From positions 1 to 12,098 of the forward strand of contig DAOUTX010000019.1 of the NCBI GenBank assembly GCA_030668465.1: 12,098 nucleotides of DNA, given 5' to 3'. Source of the stretch: Atribacterota bacterium. GTDB taxonomy: Bacteria > Atribacterota > Phoenicimicrobiia > Phoenicimicrobiales > Phoenicimicrobiaceae. The notes under the pieces are model-generated. The model had not been told where the DNA came from and did not search any database. It saw only the letters and a list, made by a program, of their open reading frames with translations. Positions 6,735-12,098 of this stretch are shown piece after piece. Numbering within the stretch: the stretch's first letter is position 1; every line of letters starts with the position of its first letter. A program made the translations under genes and the position numbers.

Positions 6735-8432
6735 TTAGAACAATCCCACCGTATTCCCTTCTTCATCAATATCTACTTTAGTAGATGCCGGTACCGAAGG
6801 CAATCCCGGCATAGTCATCATGGTTCCCAAAAGGGGATAGAGGAATCCTGCTCCAACAGATGCCCTGACATCTCTTACGGGTATACGGAAATTACCAGGT
6901 CTGCCTTTGGCTGATGGTTCATGAGATAAAGAAAGATGAGTCTTGGCCATACACATGGGAAGTTTATCGAAACCTACTTCGGTAAATAGTTTAATCTTCT
7001 TTTCGGCTAAGCGAGCATAATCAACTCCTTCTGCCCCGTAGATCTTAGTGGCGATAGTCTCAATCTTCTCTTTGATCGATAAATCTAAGGGGTAAAGATG
7101 GTGGAATTTATTAGGTTTTTTAGTGGCTTCTACTACAGCTTCAGCCAATTCTATTCCTCCTTCTCCTCCTTTGGCCCAGACATTATGAGTAACCGCAGCA
7201 GTTGCTCCGGCCGTTAAGGCCTTCTCTTTAATCAGCTCAATCTCGGCTGGGGTATCGGTGGGGAAGCGATTGATGACTACTATCGGAGGGATACCGTGCA
7301 AAAGGACATTTTCTATGTGTTTCTCTAAGTTTTCACAACCCTTGGCTACAGAATCTAGGTCTTCTTTGGCCAAGGTTTCCTGATCCAGGGGTTTTCCGGC
7401 AACTACTTTTATGGCACCGCCGTGCATCTTTAATGCTCGTATGGTACATACTACTACTGCCGAATCTACTTTCAGGCCGCTGGTACGGCATTTTATGTTA
7501 CACATCTTCTCAAAGCCCATATCCGCTCCGAAACCGGATTCGGTCACTACATAATCAGCCAGTTTGCAGGCAATCAGGTCAGCTAAAACGGAATTATTGC
7601 CATGGGCGATATTGGCAAAAGGGCCACAGTGCATTAGGCAGGGACCGTGTTCTAAGGTTTGGATGAGGTTAGGTTTTAGAGCATCTTTTAGGAGGACAGT
7701 CATGGCCCCGGCGGCTTTTAGGTCTTCTGCGGTTACCGGATTGCCATCAACGGTATAGGCTACGGTCATTCGACCCAGTCTTTCTCGAAGGTCAAAGACA
7801 TCGGTAGCCAAAGAGAGGATAGCCATAACTTCTGAGGCTACTGTGATATCATAACCGCTCTCCCGGGGGATGCCATTAACCCTTCCGCCTAGGCCGATAA
7901 CAATATGACGTAGTGCCCGGTCAGAGATGTCTACTGCCCGGTTGATGTTGATGTTATGGATGTCTATACCCAGTTTGTTTCTTTTCTGCAGGTGGGTATC
8001 TAACATGGCACAGAGCAAGTTATTGGCTGCTCCCACTGCATGAATATCTCCGGTAAAGTGAAGGTTTAAGTCTTCCATGGGAACAACTTGAGAATATCCT
8101 CCACCAGCTGCTCCACCCTTGATCCCGAAGACCGGTCCCATCGAGGGTTCTCGTAAGGTGTTAACTACTTTTTTACCAATCTTAGCTAAACCCTGGCCTA
8201 ATCCGATGGAAGTTACGGTCTTACCTTCACCCAGTGGGGTAGGGGTAACGGCAGTTACCACGATGTATTTACCCTGGGGTCTGTCTTTGAGTCTCTTTAG
8301 GATATCAGGAGAGACTTTGGCTTTGTATTTACCGTAGAGATCTAATTCATCCTCTCCTATCCCGATCGATGCAGCAATTTCGGTGATCGGTTTTAATTTA
8401 GCTTCTTGAGCAATCTGTAAATCTGACTTCAT
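6735..8432 (-). CDS. fhs: Formate-tetrahydrofolate ligase
   Basis: This enzyme interconverts formate + THF + ATP and 10-formyl-THF + ADP + Pi. The protein is 565 residues, full length. Landmarks are the nucleotide-binding loop TPTPLGEGKT (63-72, Lys71), then LREPSMGPVFGIKGGAAGGG, the NLHFTGDIHA motif, GIPRESGYDITVASE, HGPCLMHCGPFANIAHGNNS, ESGFGADMGFEK and the C-terminal AKTHLSLSH. AGGAGG lies seven bases before the ATG. It follows a glycine riboswitch and precedes gcvHPT, so under high glycine it probably works with FolD to turn methylene-THF into formate with ATP gain. The reverse, formate-assimilating direction is also possible. By eye the gene is clearly richer in GC (some 60-base lines above 50%) than the gcv genes, which may reflect codon selection for high expression or a separate origin. 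Confidence 0.98.
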   Translation of the reverse strand: MKSDLQIAQEAKLKPITEIAASIGIGEDELDLYGKYKAKVSPDILKRLKDRPQGKYIVVTAVTPTPLGEGKTVTSIGLGQGLAKIGKKVVNTLREPSMGPVFGIKGGAAGGGYSQVVPMEDLNLHFTGDIHAVGAANNLLCAMLDTHLQKRNKLGIDIHNININRAVDISDRALRHIVIGLGGRVNGIPRESGYDITVASEVMAILSLATDVFDLRERLGRMTVAYTVDGNPVTAEDLKAAGAMTVLLKDALKPNLIQTLEHGPCLMHCGPFANIAHGNNSVLADLIACKLADYVVTESGFGADMGFEKMCNIKCRTSGLKVDSAVVVCTIRALKMHGGAIKVVAGKPLDQETLAKEDLDSVAKGCENLEKHIENVLLHGIPPIVVINRFPTDTPAEIELIKEKALTAGATAAVTHNVWAKGGEGGIELAEAVVEATKKPNKFHHLYPLDLSIKEKIETIATKIYGAEGVDYARLAEKKIKLFTEVGFDKLPMCMAKTHLSLSHEPSAKGRPGNFRIPVRDVRASVGAGFLYPLLGTMMTMPGLPSVPASTKVDIDEEGNTVGLF

Positions 8433-8476
8433 TTAGGTGCCTCCTGATTTTAATTTTTACTATTTTATTTTAAAGC

Positions 8477-8522
8477 AAAAAAAGACAGAACGGAAATATT
8501 CAAAGATTATTTCTACTCTGTC
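8477..8522 (-). terminator. Riboswitch-controlled intrinsic terminator before fhs
   Basis: On the - strand GACAGA (8517-8522) pairs with TCTGTC (8484-8489), and an inner GAAAT/ATTTC helix extends the stem with two wobble pairs and one mismatch between. Seven T follow (8477-8483). The left arm is the end of the aptamer's GGACAGAG strand, so aptamer and terminator compete. Confidence 0.92.
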
Positions 8523-8635
8523 CTTTTACCTGAGAGTTTAAATGTATCATAAATCGTGCCCCTTCGGCTCCTTTTCTATAAAAGAAAAGATTTCTTCCCC
8601 TACTTTCATACAGATTACTGTATTCAATTAGGAGA
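8516..8635 (-). promoter_or_regulatory. Glycine riboswitch (gcvT motif), single core with 5' ghost-like element
   Basis: Read on the - strand the conserved glycine-aptamer words occur in order: GGGGAAGA, a 7-bp P2-like hairpin CTTTTCT/AGAAAAG, the core GAGCCGAAGGGGCA, a variable P3 region, then CTCTCAGGTAAAAGGACAGAG. Only one CCGAAGG core exists. Just upstream, TCTCCTA (8629-8635) can pair with TAGGGGA, enclosing a perfect ATACAG/CTGTAT hairpin (8608-8623). This resembles the 'ghost' half-aptamer known 5' of some single glycine riboswitches, though the TAGGGGA strand is also needed by the aptamer. The 3' strand is shared with the terminator, so bound glycine should prevent termination and raise fhs, and by read-through gcv, expression. 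Identity is secure; the ghost element and ON direction are inferred. Confidence 0.95.
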
Positions 8636-8685
8636 AATTTTTTATAAGTATTACTTTGTTAATTTGCTATCAATTCTAAATATAT

Positions 8686-8721
8686 ATTATACTACATTAA
8701 TTTATAAAAATCCTTCTTTTT
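8686..8721 (-). promoter_or_regulatory. Candidate promoter of the fhs-gcv operon
   Basis: On the - strand AAAAAGAAGGATTTTT (8706-8721), a 9-nt spacer and TGTAGTATA (8688-8696) lead into a perfect TATAAT (8686-8691). This places transcription start about 45 bases before the riboswitch. No standard -35 hexamer is evident. The arrangement duplicates the element upstream of agcS (1963-1999). Confidence 0.55.
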
Positions 8722-8752
8722 TTTAAAAAAATTTAAAAAAATTAAATAAATA

Positions 8753-8780
8753 TTGTTACAGATTAAAGATATGTTATAAT
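8753..8780 (+). promoter_or_regulatory. Candidate promoter of the guaA-purA-purB block
   Basis: TTGTTA (8753-8758) lies 16 bases before a perfect TATAAT (8775-8780), which also has the extended -10 bases TG at 8772-8773. This gives a roughly 85-base leader to the guaA start. No purine-aptamer sequence is recognisable in the leader. It is divergent from the fhs promoter about 60 bases away. Confidence 0.65.
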
Positions 8781-8871
8781 TGTTACTGTGAATGAATTAC
8801 TAAAGAGTAAATTGTTAGAAATTTACAGGATATATTATAGAAATCGAAGAATATAAACTGGAGGGATTTGT

Positions 8872-9295
8872 TTGAAAAGAGAAAAAAGAAAAGAATGGAT
8901 TGCAATTTTAGATTTTGGTTCGCAATATACCCAATTAATCGTCAGACGGATAAGAGAAGCTAAGGTTTATTCGGAAATACTTCCTTATTACATTGACTTT
9001 GAAAAAATCCGATAGGATCCACCTAAAGGGATTATTCTCTCCGGAGGTCTGGCAATCTTTTGGCATTCTACTCCCGATAAAAACGGTAGGGGTGATGGGA
9101 GATATTCGAACCTATGATTTTGTTCTTGCCTTACGGATTGTAAACAGTAATGATGGTATAACTGCTGATTGGGCTAAAATACCTTATACAATATTAGGTA
9201 AGATATCTAATAAAATTATTAATGAAGTCGAAGGTATTAATCGGGTGGTCTATGATATAAGTTCAAAATCACCAGCAACGATCGAATGGGAATGA
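8872..9295 (+). pseudogene. guaA: GMP synthetase remnant, nonsense codon plus internal deletion
   Basis: A TTG start with GAGGG six bases upstream opens a GuaA amidotransferase N-terminus: ILDFGSQYTQLIVRRIREAK, VYSEILPYY, FEKIR, then TAG at 9013-9015. In the same frame the homology resumes at once as DPPKGIILSGG and stops near 9048. From 9047, one base out of phase, the text is the GuaA C-terminal dimerisation domain: VWQSFGILLPIKTVGVMGD, TADWAKIPY, then NRVVYDISSKSPATIEWE and a TGA stop. Against a usual length near 510 residues, roughly 350 are missing, including the glutaminase Cys-His-Glu triad and the ATP-pyrophosphatase loop. Two independent lesions make it non-functional. UAG recoding is unlikely because gcvH and agcS end in TAG. 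Promoter and ribosome site survive, so decay may be recent. A misassembly could mimic the deletion. Confidence 0.93.
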
Positions 9296-9504
9296 AAATA
9301 GCGGGTAGCGTTTAGCATAGAGCGTAGAATTAGGAAAGAAGAAAAAAGAATACAGGTGCCAGAATATAATAACATCTCGTATCTCGTAAGAATTAGTTAG
9401 TTAAAGAATTAACATAAATTAGTTAACCAACTAACTAAATACTTAATAATTACAAATATTTAAAGATAATTTATAATTACGAAAGGATGGATGGTTAGAA
9501 GCAA
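9296..9504 (+). other. Intergenic repeat-word region before purA
   Basis: No gene is seen in these 209 bases. The first part contains TAGCGGGTAGCG, TAGCATAGAGCGTAG and the exact tandem ATCTCGTATCTCGTA. Then TTAGTTAGTT (9393-9402) is the inverted repeat of AACTAACTAA (9429-9438), a 10-bp stem with a 26-nt loop and an inner TTAAC/GTTAA. No T-tract follows, so it is not an obvious terminator. The last 60 bases are AT-rich and include the weak purA ribosome site. Confidence 0.5.
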
Positions 9505-10800
9505 ATGTCCACATTAGTAGTAGTTGGATCTCAATGGGGAGATGAAGGAAAAGGTAAAATTACCGATTTGCTTTCCGAGGAAGCAGACATTATTGTTAGA
9601 TATCAAGGGGGTTGTAATGCAGGCCATACGGTAGTAAAGGGAAATAAACAATTTATCTTTCACCTTGTGCCTTCTGGTATCTTGCATAAAGGGGTAAAAT
9701 GTCTTATCGGTAACGGAGTGGTGATAGATCCGGAATCTTTATTACAGGAAATAGAAAATTTAAAGAAAAAAAACATAGAAATTGATGATAATTTATACAT
9801 AGATTTTAAAGCACATATTGTCTTACCTTATCATAAAGCCTTGGATGAGGTAAAAGAAATGAAAAGAGGGAAAGATAAAATAGGTACAACCAAAAGAGGT
9901 ATTGGTCCAGCCTATACCGATAAAATTGCTCGCACCGGGATAAGAATGATTGATTTAATCGATGAAAAGTTTTTACCCAAAAAATTAGAGAATAATCTAA
10001 ACGAAAAAGCTACTATTTTTGAAAAATTATATGGGCTTAAAATATCTAATCAGGAAAAGAAGGATATTTTAAAAAAATATAGGGAATATGGTCAATTGTT
10101 AAAAAAATACGTGACAGATGTTTCCCTATACCTGAATCAGGCAATTAATGAAAATAAGAAAATATTATTTGAAGGTGCTCAGGGGACTCTCTTAGATGTT
10201 GACCATGGGACTTTTCCTTATGTAACTTCCTCTAATCCGATAGCCGGCGGGGCCTGCATTGGAACAGGCGTAGGTCCTACTAAGATAGACAGAGTTATGG
10301 GAATAACCAAAGCCTATACTACCCGAGTAGGTAGAGGTCCTTTCCCCACGGAAATGCAAGGGGAATTGGAAGAATATACCCGTCAAAAAGGGGGAGAATT
10401 TGGAGCAACTACCGGAAGGCCTCGAAGATGTGGTTGGTTCGATGCGATATTAGTAAACTATTCAGTCAGAATTAATGGGATGGAAAGCATGGTTTTAACC
10501 AAGATAGATGTCCTAAGTGATTTTGAAAAGATCAAAATATGCACTTCTTATAAGTATAATGAAAAAATAATAAAAGATTTCCCAGTTAATTTAGAGACCT
10601 TACAGAACTGTATCCCAGTATATGAAGAGATGGAAGGATGGAAGGGAGATATTTCTCAGATAACTAAATACGTAAACCTTCCCCAGCAATTAAAGGATTA
10701 TGTTATCCGCATAGAAGAATTGGTAAAAACTAAAGTAGTTATTGTATCTGTAGGCCCCAAGAGAAGTCAAACTATTATCAGAGAAAATGTATTTAAATAA
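9505..10800 (+). CDS. purA: Adenylosuccinate synthetase
   Basis: PurA joins IMP and aspartate using GTP to give adenylosuccinate, the first committed step to AMP, in the cytoplasm. The 431-residue protein is full length and undamaged. Landmarks are WGDEGKGK (11-18) with the catalytic Asp13, GHT with the catalytic His41, GTTKRGIGPAY (126-136), the FEGAQGTLLDVDHG region (221-234) followed by TFPYVTSSNP, FGATTGRPRRCGWFD (298-312), TKIDVL (331-336) for guanine binding, and the C-terminal VSVGPKRSQTI. A TAG in frame just upstream supports this ATG; the ribosome site is weak (GGATGG at 9489-9494). It follows the broken guaA and is followed by purB on the same strand, so IMP use here is directed to AMP only. 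Confidence 0.98.
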   Translation: MSTLVVVGSQWGDEGKGKITDLLSEEADIIVRYQGGCNAGHTVVKGNKQFIFHLVPSGILHKGVKCLIGNGVVIDPESLLQEIENLKKKNIEIDDNLYIDFKAHIVLPYHKALDEVKEMKRGKDKIGTTKRGIGPAYTDKIARTGIRMIDLIDEKFLPKKLENNLNEKATIFEKLYGLKISNQEKKDILKKYREYGQLLKKYVTDVSLYLNQAINENKKILFEGAQGTLLDVDHGTFPYVTSSNPIAGGACIGTGVGPTKIDRVMGITKAYTTRVGRGPFPTEMQGELEEYTRQKGGEFGATTGRPRRCGWFDAILVNYSVRINGMESMVLTKIDVLSDFEKIKICTSYKYNEKIIKDFPVNLETLQNCIPVYEEMEGWKGDISQITKYVNLPQQLKDYVIRIEELVKTKVVIVSVGPKRSQTIIRENVFK

Positions 10801-10941
10801 AGAATAAAAGTTAATTAGTTGGCTAGTTAGGAAATTAGAAGTCAGAAGCCAAATTCGTGTCTCGCATCATTAGCATCTTTTGTATTTTCTTTACTAACGA
10901 CTAACAACTATTCACCAACGACTAGTTAAGAGGCGATAATA
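10801..10941 (+). other. Intergenic repeat-word region between purA and purB
   Basis: These 141 bases hold no gene or clear terminator. They are built of short similar words: TTAATTAGTTGGCTAGTTAG, TTAGAAGTCAGAAGCC, TCTCGCATCATTAGCATC, and ACTAACGACTAACAACTA followed by ACCAACGACTAG. GAAGTCAGAAGC here also occurs reverse-complemented between fhs and gcvH (about 6671-6684). Transcription from purA probably continues into purB. Confidence 0.5.
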
Positions 10942-12098
10942 ATGATTGATAGATATTCCCTCCCGGCTATGAAAAATATCTGGGAAGAGAAGAATAAATA
11001 CAAAACTTGGTTAAAAATAGAACTTTTAGTCTGTGAAGTTTTATTTGAATTAGGAAGGATAGACCAAGAAGCTATTGAAAACATTAGAAAAAACGCTAGA
11101 TATTCTATAGACCGTATTCAGGAAATAGAAAAAGTAATTCGGCACGATGTACTAGCTTTTATCACTGCCGTGGGAGAAAATCTAGGAGAACATTCCCGTT
11201 ATTTCCATAAAGGATTGACCTCTTCTGATATATTAGATACTTCTTTAGCCTTGATGTTAAAACAGTCTGCTGAAATAATAATAGAAGATATTGAAAATTT
11301 GATAAAGGTATTAAAAGAAAAAGCACTAGAGCACAAATATACTCTGATGGCAGGAAGGACGCATGGTATTCAGGCCGAACCGATTACTTTTGGCTTTAAA
11401 ATAGCTTTGTGGTTCTCTGAAATGCAGAGAAATTTGGAAAGGATGAAGAGAGCGCAGGAAGAAATAAGTTATGGTAAGATATCGGGAGCAGTAGGCACCT
11501 TTGCCCACATTGACCTCCATGTTGAGGAATATGTTTGTGCAAAATTAAGTTTGAAATCAGCTAAGATTTCTAATCAAATTATTCAAAGAGACCGACATGC
11601 CTATTATTTGGGTACCTTAGCAGTAATTGCCAGTTCTTTAGAAAAGTTTGCCACTGAAATAAGGGGGCTACAAAGGACTGAAATTTATGAAGTAGAAGAA
11701 AAATTTTCCACTGGGCAGAAAGGTTCTTCAGCTATGCCTCATAAGAGGAATCCTATAATTTGTGAAAGAATTTGTGGACTTTCTCGAGTAGTTAGAGCTA
11801 ATGCTATGACTGCTATGGAAAATGTAAATCTATGGCACGAGAGGGATATTTCTCATTCTTCTGCAGAGCGGATTATTATTCCTGATAGCAATATTCTAAT
11901 CGATTATATGTTACAAAAATTTGCTAATCTTATTTCTAATTTAAATGTGTATCCCGACAGAATGAAAGAAAATTTAGAAAAAACTAAAGGTCTGATATTT
12001 TCTCAAAAGATAATGTTGGAGCTTACCGAAAAAGGTCTTTCTCGAGAGGAAGCTTACCGGATGATGCAGGGAATTTCTATGCGGGTTTGGCAAGGTCA
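10942..12098 (+). CDS. purB: Adenylosuccinate lyase (3' end outside window)
   Basis: PurB eliminates fumarate twice in purine synthesis: from SAICAR to give AICAR, and from adenylosuccinate to give AMP, completing the PurA step. The window shows 385 codons without interruption, about 90% of the usual 430 or so. It starts MIDRYSLPAMKNIW, typical of this family, with AAGAGG eight bases upstream. Landmarks are the SRYFHKGLTSSDILDT region, GRTHGIQAEP with His141 as a likely catalytic residue, and the fumarase-superfamily signature GSSAMPHKRNP (261-271), whose Ser262/Ser263 lie in the mobile active-site loop. The C-terminal domain is running (EKGLSREEAYRMMQ) when the sequence ends. It forms a functional pair with purA, 141 bp upstream. 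Confidence 0.97.
   Translation, partial: MIDRYSLPAMKNIWEEKNKYKTWLKIELLVCEVLFELGRIDQEAIENIRKNARYSIDRIQEIEKVIRHDVLAFITAVGENLGEHSRYFHKGLTSSDILDTSLALMLKQSAEIIIEDIENLIKVLKEKALEHKYTLMAGRTHGIQAEPITFGFKIALWFSEMQRNLERMKRAQEEISYGKISGAVGTFAHIDLHVEEYVCAKLSLKSAKISNQIIQRDRHAYYLGTLAVIASSLEKFATEIRGLQRTEIYEVEEKFSTGQKGSSAMPHKRNPIICERICGLSRVVRANAMTAMENVNLWHERDISHSSAERIIIPDSNILIDYMLQKFANLISNLNVYPDRMKENLEKTKGLIFSQKIMLELTEKGLSREEAYRMMQGISMRVWQG

Noticed and set aside
7433..8337. Several + strand open frames opposite fhs
   Set aside because: They lie antisense to a fully conserved gene, have no ribosome sites and encode nothing recognisable.
8636..8700. A second full glycine aptamer upstream of the first
   Set aside because: No CCGAAGG core or CTCTCAGG word is present; the tract is simply AT-rich and includes the promoter.
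9013..9015. UAG read through as an amino acid in guaA
   Set aside because: gcvH and agcS end at TAG at normal protein lengths, and the gene is further broken by a frame-breaking deletion.
8993..9295. A 100-residue open frame as an independent small gene
   Set aside because: Its first residues are out-of-frame guaA sequence and the rest is the GuaA C-terminus; there is no ribosome site at its ATG. It is part of the pseudogene.
9296..10941. CRISPR-like spaced repeats around purA
   Set aside because: The repeats are short, drifting and irregularly spaced; no constant repeat-spacer unit and no cas genes are present.

Overview
The window is about 12 kb of AT-rich bacterial chromosome. It carries housekeeping and central-metabolism genes in three blocks: the 3' end of groL on the + strand, a six-gene glycine/one-carbon block on the - strand, and a purine block on the + strand. 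The gene set suggests an anaerobic or fermentative bacterium: split glycine decarboxylase (GcvPA/GcvPB), formate-tetrahydrofolate ligase, a Na+-coupled amino acid carrier, and a GroEL with a Gly/Met-rich tail. The taxon cannot be fixed from sequence alone. A low-GC Firmicutes-like or candidate-phylum lineage (for example Atribacterota) is a guess based on composition and the style of the intergenic DNA.

Positions 1-368 hold the groL end and two strong, back-to-back hairpin terminators. They separate groL from the convergent agcS gene. From 8432 down to 369 the - strand carries fhs, gcvH, gcvPA, gcvPB, gcvT and agcS. The four gcv genes are spaced 12-16 bp apart and form a clear operon. fhs is 296 bp upstream of gcvH, and agcS lies 305 bp beyond gcvT with its own leader. 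Upstream of fhs is a well-preserved glycine riboswitch with one glycine-binding core, followed by an intrinsic terminator whose stem reuses the aptamer's 3' strand. This predicts that glycine switches transcription on. Together the genes would import glycine (AgcS), cleave it to CO2, ammonia and methylene-THF (GcvPA/PB, H, T), and link the one-carbon unit to formate and ATP (Fhs). The E3 subunit Lpd and FolD are not in the window.

A 16-nt word and a 9-nt word recur, in the same order and 8 or 9 nt apart, upstream of both the fhs leader and the agcS leader. This is the best hint of shared promoter-level control of the two units.

From 8753 rightward is the purine block. A guaA remnant (GMP synthetase) has an in-frame TAG and a frame-breaking internal deletion that removes both catalytic centres. 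Intact purA (adenylosuccinate synthetase) and purB (adenylosuccinate lyase, cut by the window edge) follow. The gaps 6439-6734, 9296-9504 and 10801-10941 are filled with short, imperfectly repeated words, including a 28-bp palindrome at 6588-6615, unlike the plain AT-rich leaders.

No tRNA, rRNA, CRISPR array, insertion sequence or phage gene was found.
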